64,000 bases of DNA, taken from an uncultured Candidatus Altimarinota bacterium (GTDB lineage Bacteria; Patescibacteriota; Gracilibacteria; BD1-5; UBA6164). The translations under genes and the position numbers were made by a program. The notes under the pieces were generated by a model. It was not told the origin of the DNA and made no database searches. It worked only from the letters and a program-made list of their open reading frames with translations. The stretch is taken from NCBI GenBank assembly GCA_938015455.1, contig CALLPL010000006.1:30398-94397 (forward strand), given 5' to 3'. Positions 51,696 through 64,000 of this stretch are shown here, in pieces; position 1 is the first letter of the stretch, and each line of letters begins with the position of its first letter.

Positions 51696-53696
51696 ATGCT
51701 TCGGAAAATATGTTCATTTGTTCTTCTTACGAGTATTTTATTCTTTCAGACAAGCTCACTCTTTGCGTTGAGTATCGATATGAGTACTGATAGGGAATAT
51801 AATAGTGCCCGAACTGCGCTCATGGCTACATCTAATGGAAGTAACTATGTAAGTGAGTTAGAAACTATTGTCCCTCAACTCTCAACGGCAAAACTTTCTG
51901 ATATTCAAATACGAATTGCCCGCGTTCAGATGGTTTGAGGTTTTGCGCAATACTCTGAACTTCTCAATTTTATCCAGGTGCTTATCACAAAAGAACTCGA
52001 ATCTAGAGTAATAGAAGAGACTATTTCTCCTGAAGCAAAAGCATTAGCTGAAGTAGAAATACTCGAAATGCAACAGATGATGGGAGACTCTATGAAAGAA
52101 ATGATGAATGACCTTATGGTATCTTGGGAACAAGCAACTCATTATAAAGAGCAATGAGACCTTTCTATGAATATGAATCTCAATATAGAGGAAACAAGTA
52201 TTGAATGAGGAGTGACTCTTTCAAACTATGAGGCAATCACTCAAATGTTTGATCAAAAGTTTGAGTGAGAGATAGATGCCTTTATAAGAGGAATGGCAGA
52301 TGGAGAGAGCGTTGATGTTAGAATTGAAACTCTTATTGATTTTATCTCCACTGAGGGAAATATGTACCTCCTCATGGAAAATCTCAAGCTCACAGATAAT
52401 TCGAAGAATAAAGAATTCGAGACTCTTATGAAACCATTCATAGATAAGATTAGTGAACTCGGTAAATCTAAAACGTATCTTTCGTTTAGCGATGTTGATA
52501 CTCAAGCTGCTCTCGAAATACTTTGAGGGATCTCACAAAATAACATAAATACTCAAATAGATGCTATGATGGCAGAGCCATTACTTGAGGCATATGCAAG
52601 TGAAGGAAATACCTATATGCTCAGGCCAAGTATGTACTTTTGTAACATGGGAAAAAGTCTTTCAAGTGTATTTGATCCCTTCTATGATAATGATACTTGT
52701 AGTGAATCTCAGTACCAAGATATGGTAGAAGAAATGCAAGAAGCTGGAATCTCAATATCATTGAATCTAGAAAACGAAAATACTCTTACTATAAACATAG
52801 ATAACGAAGAGGTTGAATGAGATATTACGGTACAATGGGCTGATGAAAGTCTTAGCTCAGTAAAAGCATATCTCTATGATCCAAATAATAAAGAGATAAA
52901 CAATATTACTTTCTCATATATCCCAAGCGCTTCTCTTAGCTTTAGTCTTATGGCTGAGCAGGAAGTAAGTATGGGGCTTGATATGACTTTTGGGAATAAC
53001 GGTTCTCTATCGACTCTTGATATGAATCTCAATGTAGTAGATTTCATGATGATGAATGCTAAGTATGCAAATAATTCTCTCTCTATGACTGCTACTGGTG
53101 GTTCATATGGAACAAACTTTAACTGTGAGGCAAACGGTCAACTCAAGACAGACTATATAGATATGGATGGAGGATGTATAATCGAAAGCGACTCTATTAC
53201 TTATATGTTCCCAGGACAAAGTACTATAGAGATGAACTCATCTCTGCTCATAGATACCAGATCTGGAAAAAATAATCTTGATATGACCTTTGATATGAAG
53301 GCATGAAGCAGTCCTATAATATCTCTTGATGTTAAAAACACAGGGACTCGCATGAGTATACCAGCTGCCAAAATACAAGCTCCAAGCAAAACTATTACTC
53401 AAGAGGAAGCCTTTGGGAGTGTATATGAAAATCTCTATGACGGTGGGGCAACAAACAACTACGACCCATACTATAGTATAGACCCAGAAACAGGAGAAGA
53501 TCTCATCTGTCAGGAATATGAATATAATGCAGAAACAGACTACGATACATGTGTAGAATATGTTCCTGATACCTACGACTTTGATGAATACTACAAGATA
53601 GATGAAAACTGAAATGAGTTCTACTGTGAGGAATACGAGTACAACGCTGAAGAAAATTTTGATGCATGTAAGAGTTACCTTCCTCTACAACAATAA
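51696..53696 (+). CDS. Exported acidic protein with duplicated Cys/Tyr motif at the C-terminus (666 aa)
   Basis: Signal peptide MLRKICSFVLLTSILFFQTS, cleaved near LFA. The mature protein is Met/Glu/Asn-rich: an N-terminal helical part (residues 30-280) and a central beta-rich part with alternating hydrophobic strands (SLSFSLMAEQEVSMGLDMTF; SLSTLDMNLNVVDFMMMNAK). The last 80 residues hold two similar units, CQEYEYNAETDYDTC and CEEYEYNAEENFDAC. No anchor is visible. The shape suggests an LolA-like or structural secreted protein, but I do not recognise the family. A bidirectional terminator follows. Confidence 0.7.
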
Positions 53697-53710
53697 TTTC
53701 TGGTTACTTA

Positions 53711-53747
53711 ATAATAAAAGCTCCCTGATCGGGGAGCTTTTATTATT
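53711..53747. terminator. Strong bidirectional terminator
   Basis: AATAATAAAAGCTCCC and GGGAGCTTTTATTATT form a 16-bp stem with a 5-nt loop. It lies between two convergent genes (stops at 53696 and 53837) and can serve both. Confidence 0.9.
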
Positions 53748-53836
53748 CTACGCTTATAATTCCCTTACAACTCCTTCTCTTTCTTCATCCGTTAATTCAT
53801 ACAAATCAAAGACCATAAAATATAAGCTGTACCAAA

Positions 53837-56800
53837 TTATCTTAATATATAACTCGCATCCAGTGTATAGAGAACCTGGGCTATATCAGTGTTAGTTCAC
53901 TTTTGTACAAGCACAAGAGAGAATTTCTCACCAATATTTCTATACTCGAGTCTGTATCTGGATTGATCTATGTTGATTCGTCCGTCTTGGAATATGGTCA
54001 TAATTGGAGTTTTTTCAGCATCACTGGTGATATAGACTGAGACACTTCATGGATTATATGATGCTCATAGTGGTACCCTAAAGCTATTGTAGCGCTCTTG
54101 ATCTAAGACCTTGAGAGAAAGTCCTGTTTCAGTTATATCAGCAAATGAGTTGACTTGGTTTATCTCTGACTCAGGAACTTTTACAAACTGTCTAAATACT
54201 GGATTTCCAGCATAGAGTACTTGAATCTCTGGATAGAGGGAGCTGTTTCCCTGAGCGTTCGATGGGAGTACATTTATGGATGTTAGAGCTCCCTGAGTAT
54301 CTATTCGACCAGTATACTCATCAATAGAGACAATAGGGGATCCTGCTTGTTCTAAGACGAGACCAGAGGAAGTTTGTGATGACTCAAAGCTATAGTTTCA
54401 TGTAGTATCTGTCGATATTATATCAGTGCCATCAGCTGACTGAAGCTTCTCCACCACTCATCCTCTATATCTATAGAGTCTTACTGGTTCATCTGTGAGT
54501 GTTTCATCTATCTTTCAACTAATAGTATTGTTTTCGATAGTATCAATGCTTGGTATTGGAGTGTAAACCTCGAGAGTTACATTTCGACGAGCAACATTTC
54601 CATTATCGTCCTCTATCGCGAGAGAAATCTGCCGAGTAAATAATTCGTCGTAGGGACCAAATGTAATTCCAATACGAGCAGGAGTTTGAATTATAGAAAT
54701 ATTTTCTGTATCATCATCATTGCGAGAATTTCCATCATCATCACTATCTACTTCGAGATCGAGATCAACCCTGATATCTGATATACCTGAGAGTCCCCCA
54801 TCCTCATAAACATAAGGAGTGAGGTCAAAGTCATAACTCTGATATACAGGAACTCTAATACTTTGACCAAGCCCTATTTGAGGGGCAATGATATCACTCT
54901 CGCTTTGAGGAGCGAGGAGGATCTGCTTTGAAAGTGTCCCATACACTCACTCAGCAAAGCTCTGCATTCGTCAATAATAGAAATCATTTTCTGTGTCTAA
55001 GCGTATTTTGTAGGTCTCTCCATATGCTCTCCCGAGGTCATAGAGTTCAAAACTTGAAATATCCCTAAAGTCTATTTCACGCAGAGTCCCATCACTATAT
55101 CTGATATCGATATGAGCACTTTCATCAAGGACTAGGGTATTCCCATCGTAAATTATCTTACTTCCAGGAAGGATAGGCTTTCCAATAAAGTCTAAGATAT
55201 CTGTGTCCTGCAATTCTTCTGTTTCTCATAGTGATACAAATGCCTCTCATCTAAGTTCCAGAATTGTTACAGGTGAATCAAAGCTCACACTCTGATATGC
55301 AGGGACTCTAAGCACCTCTCACTCTCATCCATTTGGAACATAGCTGATGGTATAGCTCGATTTTCCGGCATACAGCTCTTTATCTGCAGTAAGAGTAACT
55401 TCTGTATTATCTACAAGATCACTTGCTATATTTCGAAGTTTTGGGGTCTGAAGGGTGATATCCCTCATAGCTCCAGCATAGTCAAGTGTTGCCATGTGGG
55501 GAGTAAGAGTAAAGTTATTTCCTGACTCAGGAACATCATCCGTTGCTATAGCATCAACGATATGTGTCTTCACGGTTCTAGGAGTATAATCTATCCTCGT
55601 ATCTATATATCTATCAACTATGGTATTATAGGTAAGTGAGTACTGAGAAAGTGAGCTATTTGTTGGTCTCTCAAACTCTATATTAATAGATCCATCACTC
55701 ACTCCTACTTCTGTAAATCCATTGAGAGCCTCATAATACTGGTCACCATTAAACATTTTGTTATCCTCTATCCCAAGTATGAGAGGTGGTCATGGAACAT
55801 GCTCAGCAATTCATGTGTTTTTTGTATTTTCCTTAAAGTATATCCTATCATCTACTTGATAGAGTACATCATCATCTCCATCATTATCCAGATCTGCAAT
55901 AGTAGGTTTCTCATTTCATCTCAAAATATCCGTATAATCAAAGAGTTTATAATTTCGATCATCTTCCATAACATAGAGCCCTTCATAACGATAATTATAC
56001 GCTCCACTTGCCTCACAAGATCATCATGATACTACTCAGCTTGACTGAGTATCTGCTGCAAGAAGTGAACTCTCTTTATATGATTGTAGTCATCATCGAA
56101 CCTGGCCCATAAGCTTATCTCACTCACTCTTGATTTCTTCTCTGAAGGCTTTTGTTTCTTCACTCTCTCATCCTAAGAGGGTCAAGGTAGATTCGAGGGT
56201 CTTTGCATTAAACTCATCTAAACTCTCATTATATCACTCTACCCTGGAAGTCGTAGTCTCATCACTTAGAGAGGTCTGAGTGATAAACGAAGGAGCCCCT
56301 ATATTCTCAATCTCTTGTTTTTGCTCTCTACTATGCTGCATTTCTGTTCGGAGTATATTTCCAAGTGTCTCAAATTTCTTTCGATTATTCTCTTCTAATT
56401 CTGAAATAAATTTCTCAGAGCTTGTATCATTAAAGGCAAAGACTGCATTCCAAGTATTTTGGAGCTGTGATGTTCTTTGGTTTTCTGTTATATTTGTAGT
56501 AGCAAGCTGAGAACCAACATAACGTTTAAACTCTCTATTATCAAGTGTCGTTGAGCTATTCTCATTTACGTATACTAAGAGTTCTTGAGATTTTTTCACT
56601 ATAAGAGCTGCGATGAAAGCAATTCACTCAGGATTTTCATTCAGCGGAGCAAAAGAAATCTCCTCATCTAATGTTCCTGAAACATCTATATCGAGATTTG
56701 TTGGAAGTGGATTTACTACCTCAATATCCCCAAGTGAAATATCAAACATATTCACTATATTATTCGACATACTATCGAGTGGAGCTGTTATACTCCTCAC

Positions 56801-59800
56801 TGCCTCTACTATAAAGTCCATCTCAAATTCAAAATTTACAAAGGTCTTTACCTCTATGGCAGAAATAGCTGAATAAGAGAATGCTGGAGCTTGCATATTG
56901 ATAAAGTCTGTTGAGATATGACCATTTCTTTCCGTGAGGAAGGCTATTTGATCACCGGCTCTCCATTCTGGTACAAAGGGAGAATTTTTGAGAATACACA
57001 TCACCTTTGTAATAAGTTTTACAATATTAAGCATTCACTCAACGGCTCCGAAGAGTTTTGGAATCTTTGGTGGAGGTGGGAGGTCTGGAAGTTCAATTGT
57101 AGGAAGACTTGGAAGGTCTGGCAACTCAGGAATAGTAAATTGTGGGAGTAGAGGAAGCTCAGGTAAGTCAAAGCTTACTCAGAAGTTTCCACTTACTGAC
57201 GCTGTAAGGTCAGGTCGAGGAAGTTTTAGTGTAGGGAGAGTTGGAAGTACAATTGGTCTCATCTGTATATCAAGCTCGGGCATAGTCACCGTCATTCCAA
57301 CTCGCACATTATGTAGATCCAGAATAATATCTGGCCATTTAGGAAACTGAATTACTGGAGCTGATGGGAGAATAGAACCAACCAGACCAAAGGTAAAGTT
57401 TTGGAGATCTTGTCTCTCATTTTTACACTCATGGCACTCATCCTCATATCCATTAAATATATCAATAAATGCTTGCCACGATTTGAGTATAGCTTTGATG
57501 AGAATATACAATTCTACCCAAGCCTTAAATCTCTCTCAATTACTACTAATCCATCACCCTATAAACTCAGATATCGCGTCAACATTACATAATACCTGAT
57601 AGAGCCAGTCTTCTTTTTTACTAATAAGTTTTGATATTTTTTCTGGAAACTCTTGATATTCTTTTAATATTCCAATATTGGCTTCGAGTGAACTAAGTAG
57701 CTTTTGTGCATCAACAAGAGCCTGAGCTGAAAACTCTACTTGAGCCTCACAGCGAACCAGATCATCTCAAACATACGTCCCACAGCTATCAGGAGTTGGA
57801 ATTGAGTTTGTAAAATCTTGTATTTCTTTTTCCCACTGCTGATAGGTTTCTTCCCACTGGAGAATAAATTTATCAAGCTCACTACTCTCAATCCATGGGA
57901 TATTTACTGCTATCGTTTCTGTTTCTATGTTTACTAGAGGAATATTTCAAAGAAACTCGTACACTTCCTTGATTCATGACGCGTATTCTTTTCATGAGCC
58001 AATAGATCATAGGGCTGAGAGGCGAACATCTATCGTTCTACATCTAAACGAGTCTTCTCCCTCACAATCAAGTGACGCTCGCTCTGATTCAAGTGTTTGT
58101 CTTTCTTGATCAAATTCATCTCGCTCTGCTTGTTCCTGAGATGCTCACTTTTCAAATGCCTCAGAAGCTCCTGAAATATAATCCTCAAACCCTCCATCCA
58201 TTACTCAGCGAAAATCTGGGAGTATTACAAATACTTTTGGGAGATTAGTAAGCTTTGAAGTCACTTCATCGAGTTGAGCCTCTACCCAGTCCATTATAAA
58301 TCCTGGAAACCCCGCAATACGTTTATTTTCTATTTGCACTACATCCTCAAAGTTTCATCAGCTAAGTGCATCTGTATCGAAAGAAACCTGGCTAGACATG
58401 AGTCCCTGTGCTCCCTCTCAAATACTCACAAGTGGTTCTCCTCATCATTGGTAGTTTCCTGCTCCATTATCTGCAACCTCTTGGAACGCTCTTATAAACT
58501 TATCATAAAGTCCTGCTGGCTCTACTCATGTTCTTTGATACTCTAAATAGTCTTTTACGAATGCTTCCTCTATGCTTGCTGGAGTATATTTATCACCTCC
58601 GTCTCCATCACAATTTGCATGAATAACACTAAATCATCCAGTCAGAGCTGGGTAAGGGTAGCCCAATATTCATGGATCTCCCTCTCCTCCATCACAGCTT
58701 ACAATTGGTTTTGCTGTAACAATACAGTTTCCACCAGGAACTATAGGATGAACTCATTGTGGGTTTGAATTTCATGCGACACTTGCCGGTCACCCAAAAC
58801 ACACAGCTGTCCCAACTCATCCTGTAAGGGTTGGGCTTACAAAAATTCTCACAAAGTTTGTTGGAGCCCAAGTTCCTTTTGATCAACCAGCAGAATTTGG
58901 TCAACAGGTAGGACCAGGGACAAAGGCTTGAGACTTTGCAGGGTAGACTGATGGGAGGCAACATGGAACTTTTCAACACATTGTTTGATTTCCAGTAAGA
59001 GCAGAAAATATTGGGGTCCCCTCTCATACCTTGAGTCAGTCTCAGACAGGTTTTCAAAAGAGGGTTGGATCATTTCCTGGGGCGAGTGGAGCCCAGTTAA
59101 GAGGAGTAGCAATACACGAAGCTGCTCCAAATCAACAGCTGAGTCACTCAATGAGCGTATCTATTTCCTCAGAAATTTCTCCAGCAGCTTCGTCTATCTG
59201 ACCAAGGGCTCACATAAAGTCTGTAGCACTGTCTGTCCTATCCATAGAGTCATCACTATCGGGGACTCCATCATTGTCGGTATCTTCAAACAGATCTGCT
59301 AATGCATTTTCTGCATACTGTTTGATGTCCTCAGGGTCATCATTTTCTATTATAGCTTCAAGATAATCAGGAATACCATCATCATTTGCATCTACAAGAT
59401 TTGGGTGTGTGTTTCCTATATCTATATCGTCGCTCTCACAGCTTGGTCTAGTCTCTCCCTCTTGATAGCTCCTCTGAGCTGTTGACCTAAATATATCCGC
59501 GCTTGTACCACAATTTTTTGTATCTTCTTTGAGAATAATATCTCCATACGGGTCATCACCAACTTCACCAGATTCATAAAGACCAACCTGCATATCTCCA
59601 TATGAGAGTGGAAGTGACTCTATATCAAACCTGAGGAGCTTCTGTTCACCTGGAGCAAGTGAAAAGCTATCAACAACAATATTGTAAGTTCACAGAGGCT
59701 TATTTCGCAGGTTTACCTCTCAAATTCATAGCATCGTAAAACTCTCTTTTGTGAAACGGAAATATTTTGAGACAGAATCAACGTAAGTTATATCAGATAT

Positions 59801-62800
59801 CGTTTCCTGAGAGGTATTCGTGATAGAAATATCTAAATGAATATTATCTCAAGCTATAACATATCATTCATTTACGTCTTTATATGTTTTTTGGATTTCT
59901 AGTCACTCTAGTCCAGCATATTCACTTCGAAGATATCTACGCGAATCAGAAGAAATATTTGAAAAGTCATCACCCGTGTCGTGAGGCAGGTGAACATATA
60001 AAAATTGATCAACAAGAGTGCTATCAACAAAATCAGGACTTGGGACATCAGATCATGACTGTTGACTCGCTTGTAATTCTGCAAGATATTCAGCACTATC
60101 CTGACTTAAAGCGCTCACATCCGTTACATCAACCTGCTTAAGTCCATCAAAATACACAGCTCAACCATACGTAAGTGCTTCATCAGAGAGCGTTACACCA
60201 TAACTATTTCCCACTCTATTTTTTGTAAATATAGGCGCTGCTGGAGTTCCTCCTCAATAAAATATATGTATTTCTCAACTATCATCGAGTACTACTAAGT
60301 CGTGAATAGTATCGTTATCCATATCATAGCTCTCTACCTGTACTATTGAACCATTGATGTCGATTTGGTCTTGTAAGTCTATTCGCGTGAAATTCTTCTC
60401 TTCATTAATATACATAGCTGCTTTCCCAGACTCAGTTACAAAAAATATATCACTATATCCATCTCCACTAAAGTCTCATGTTTTGATGAGACGAGAACTC
60501 CCTCTATCTATAGAAAAAATAAGACCATTTTGCTCTACAAATGAACTATCTATATCTTGCCTCTCAAGGAGCTTCATATACCCGTCCTGCATAATAAGCA
60601 GAACATCTAAATTCTCGTCATCATTATAATCAAATACTCTATAATCCTCAAGACCTTCTTCCTGTACTACCTGAGTTCAGAGAGTAGAATCAAATGATTT
60701 TTTTTGTGAAGTTCATGGGAAGAAGGTATCTATCTGTTTTAATGATACTAAAGGATCTCCGAGATTAATAAATGAAAGACTTTGAAAATCTCTTGTTGCA
60801 GCTCAAGCACTCTCTCATGAAGCAAAGCCAAGTAGCATCGTATTAGAGTCTTGCCATCAAATTCACTCCTGCTCTCTTATATCTTCAAGTCAGGATATTC
60901 CAGTATCATACAGATCATTTATCTCATACTTTTGAGAGAAAGGGTCTTTGTAATAAATTTTTAAAAGTGAACTTTGATCATCAGAGAATACTTGTCTCGT
61001 ATCATATTCGTTTGAACTAAGATGAATAATAACAGTATTTTCAAGCGTCTGGAGTTTATTTTCTAGAAGTCTTGCGTCCCGTGTGACATTTGTTTCTAAA
61101 TCTCATTCTATCAAAATATCTCATATTTGTGTATCTCCCGAATAAATCTTCATCTTGAGACCTACTCATACATAGCTTGAATCATAACTCAGCGTTACTC
61201 ATGATTTTCTCACGAAGCGTCTGTTTGAAAGAATCTCGAAAAGTACCTTTCCAGAACTATTTTGAATTAATACATCTCATGAACGATCTCTGCTTGTGTA
61301 TCACTGAGAATTATCAAAAGTCAGACTCATCTCCGTCTCAGAAGAGAGATTATAATACAGTCTTCCTAAATAGGTTTCAAGAGCATTATTAAACATATCA
61401 ATAATAATCCTTCCCTCAGGATCTATATCAAGAGTAAATTCAATATCTTGGGTTATATCTCCTGAGTGCATACGCTCCAATCATCATTTTGAACCTAAGG
61501 TTGCAACATCATGAAATTTATATGGACTCTCAAGCAATGAACTCACTACAAGAGAGGAGTTGTCTCGGTCAAATAGAAGCGCTCCTCAAAGATAATTTTC
61601 CTCAGAAATATCACCATATGGAGCTCACGCAAGAATAGAATATAATCCATTGTATGCTGAACCATCTATGTCCTGCTTATCCCAAAAGAAAAATGTTTCA
61701 ATACTCCCTGCATTTTCCCCTACTCATATAATATTTGTAGAGTTCATGCCATCCCAAAATCTCTCTAGTTGATTTTGGAGAACATTTGTAAGTCATGTAA
61801 AGTCGCTACTCTGAGTAAGTGCTGATTTACTACTAAAGAGTGAGCGTATCTGTCATGATCCATCGTCAGTAAAAAACTTTTCACCACTCTGAGACAATCA
61901 ACCAGAAGCCGTTTTCATAGTAGGAACAGTGAGCTCTGATAATGCAAAACTCCTTTGTCAGATTATATCGAAAGTATTTACTCAAATATCAGGATTAGAC
62001 GATACTTTAAAATATGCCCGTCCTGGGATATCAGTTCCATTCAAAATAAACTGTGCCTTTCAACTATTTACCGTTTTTTGTAAATTTGAAGAAGTAATAA
62101 TATCTTGGCTTTGTTCTGGTATCTCAAGATTTAAAACTGTAGAATTATCGTTAAATACATCATTGTTGTATCTGTCTTTTAATATTGCCTCTAGAACACT
62201 CGATCCATCAGAACTTGCTTCAATTTTATCACGAGAAAGATTAAGGTCTACCTTAATTGGATCTCCTGGCAATATATCAATATTTGTTTTAAAAATTTCA
62301 TTCCCTCCCTCAAACTGAAACTCTATTGCAATATCCTCTCATGCAAGTTCTCAGGTAGTAAAGGTAATCTCCGATTTTCATCAAACCACCTCTTCATAAG
62401 CAGATTCTGGACTCCCATAAAGACGATTCATTCCAAGATATATACGTGAATCCATTTCTGAAAGAAGATTTCCAGTATCATCAAAAAAGCTCACATCATA
62501 GCTATATTCGTTTCCTCCTACTGTCGGTGAAGCTGATGGAGAACTTATTTCTATGTTGATAGTTTCTATAGTAGTTATCTCTCTACTTACTGTCTGAATC
62601 GTATTAGCAGCAGCGTCCTTAAGGGTAAAAGTTATAGTGTTTATATCAGGGATATCAGTACTTACAAGACGGAAGGCTTTAAAACCATCCACAAGTTCAT
62701 AAGAGAGCTGCTTTGTCTCAGTTTTTTGAAATACAAGACCATCACCATCAATATCTATGTCTACTGTATATATATCCCCCGTTGCAGCATTACTGTATGC

Positions 62801-64000
62801 ATCAGCAATAGTAAACAGATGCGTTGATACATTTCAGCCTGTTTCTAAAAGAGTGGCTCCAAGTGTTGGAATGAGACTCTCGGCACGACCAGGAAGTACG
62901 TCAATATTTTTATAGGCACTTAAACCTGCACTATCTTTTACTCTGAGGGAATATTGCCCTGATACACTTGCTGAAAATAATGGGTATAAGCCTGTGAGAT
63001 CTGTCTTTGAGATATTTTCTTCAGAAAAAACCAGTTCTCCATCTCGCTCAAGCTCAAGAGAGAGTGGATAGTTAAGTTCAAGTGTATTTCCATCCTGAGA
63101 ATAGTTACTCACCGCAAGCCATAGCTTCTGCTTAGCAGAAGAGCCCTCTTCTAAATTTGATTTAATATCTTCAAATCTATTTAAAGACCCATCACTGATA
63201 AATATATTTTGCTCCGATGATGCGAGTACCGTATTATCAGGTCATCCATTACTATTCTCATCTACTTTGAAGCTTTGCATGAACGTCCTATCTGAGCGAA
63301 CCTCTATTTTTGTGAGGCTACTTTCTATATCTATAAGATCTTGCCCACTAGAGTCTTCTGTAGTAATACGACTTCTAAAATAGAGGTTGGCATCTTTTGA
63401 TTTTACACTGAAATACGCACTTGCCTCTCATCTTTGGACTCTTGTGCGGGCATCTGAAAAAGAAACATATTTTTGAGCCTCTATAAAATCAGCCTCATCA
63501 TTCAATTGATTATCTTGGATGTCATAAACACTTTTTACATTACTATCATTGAACACACTAAGAGGATCATTAGGGATATCGACTCTGACGAGCTCAAAAT
63601 CCACATAACTCGTATTATCAAAAAATACTTTTTTTTCCTCTCCATCATATATTTGAGAAGTGAGAACTCATGAGCTATTATAGTAGTACTTTCAACTATC
63701 ACTTACAAGTGTGATATTTCAAGTTTCGAGTTTTGACTCAAGACAATCGTTCACCCCATTTTTATTGATATCTCCCTGACAGGCATCAACTATAGCCTGC
63801 TCCTGACTTGTAAGAAATATGTCACTATGCCCACATGATCACGCTCAAACAGCAATAGTAGGAGGAAGCATATTACCAAGCCAACAAGTAACAGCTGGAA
63901 TCCATTCCCATATAGGTACTCCGTCAGGTGGGGCACAAGCAAATGTTCACTCCGAGTCAGGACCAACGCCCGATATATTTGCAGCTTGAATAGTAGATTG
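53837..64000 (-). CDS. Giant extracellular repeat protein, C-terminal 3387 aa (start beyond window)
   Basis: One frame runs from the right edge to TAA at 53837, giving 3388 codons; the start lies beyond 64000. From the N-terminal side it holds Ig-like beta domains (about 62.0-63.2 kb), FG-GAP/VCBS-like segments (TGDFSGDGYSDIFFVTESGK; YDMDNDTIHDLVVLDDSGEI, 60.2-60.7 kb; PTIADLDNDGDDDVLYQVDD, 55.9 kb), and calcium-type loops (DANDDGIPDYLEA; DTDNDGVPDSDDSMD, near 59.3 kb). Then come a cysteine-rich region, a helical region with six cysteines, a Pro-rich stretch of PELPxLP units (57.05-57.2 kb), and beta domains ending in ASYILR. No sorting signal is seen at the C-terminus. It is probably an adhesin or fibre; function inferred. 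Confidence 0.8.

Noticed and set aside
58692..59151. Two overlapping minus-strand ORFs in other frames
   Set aside because: They lie within the continuous frame of the giant protein, which is coherent with TGA as Gly across this interval.
1..64000. Insertion sequences, prophage, integrases or att sites
   Set aside because: No transposase, integrase, phage structural gene or flanking direct repeats were recognised in any frame under code 25.

Overview
The window is AT-rich bacterial DNA from a lineage that reads UGA as glycine (genetic code 25), most likely Candidatus Gracilibacteria (BD1-5) or Absconditabacteria (SR1). Almost every recognisable gene is broken by in-frame TGA (TCA on the minus strand). 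The breaks fall on invariant glycines: the VLGG of RecR, the HIGH-type motif of TrpRS, the KH-domain GxxG of KhpB, the GGGNIYRG of UMP kinase and the GyrA box. UGG still encodes Trp, and genes end only with TAA or TAG. All coordinates below assume UGA = Gly. The sequence alone cannot decide between Gracilibacteria and Absconditabacteria.

Layout. 1-5060: a partial unknown gene, recR, an ATP-grasp protein, a small helical protein, a secreted Ig-like repeat protein, an EamA transporter and yvcK. 5063-13406: alaS (short form), a 1223-residue cytoplasmic protein of unknown function, and gyrA. 13574-16174: a small exported protein, a sugar-phosphate nucleotidylyltransferase, a DtxR/MarR-like regulator and an 84-aa orphan. 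16217-22015 (minus strand): infA-rpmJ-rpsM-rpsK-rpsD-rpoA-rplQ-rplM-rpsI-rpsL-rpsG-rpmA followed by tRNA-Thr(GGU). 22120-25467: a pseudopilin-like protein and infB. 25627-29436: khpB, an exported helical protein, trpS (minus) and a membrane methyltransferase. 29542-38604: a cell-surface region with a 2198-aa DUF11 protein, a lipoprotein, a glycine-tailed protein and an LPETG sortase substrate. 38701-44312: yidC, rnpA, rpmH, pyrH, a lipoprotein and RNase J. 44494-47283: a zinc metallopeptidase and four VirB2/TrbC-like pilin paralogues. 47401-51659: a polysaccharide cluster with a GT4 glycosyltransferase, an O-antigen-ligase-like protein and a GT39-like protein. 51696-64000: an exported acidic protein, then the C-terminal 3387 residues of a giant extracellular protein whose start lies beyond the window.

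The genes combine core information processing (translation, transcription, RNA processing, supercoiling) with a very large investment in the cell exterior: two giant repeat proteins, a sortase substrate, lipoproteins, pilin-like proteins and glycan synthesis. This fits an episymbiotic or predatory CPR lifestyle, but that is inference. No amino-acid, nucleotide or energy pathway genes appear apart from pyrH. No intergenic stretch exceeds about 210 bases. Predicted promoters mostly share a TTGNNN - 16 bp - TANNNT layout, and most starts have no obvious Shine-Dalgarno sequence.
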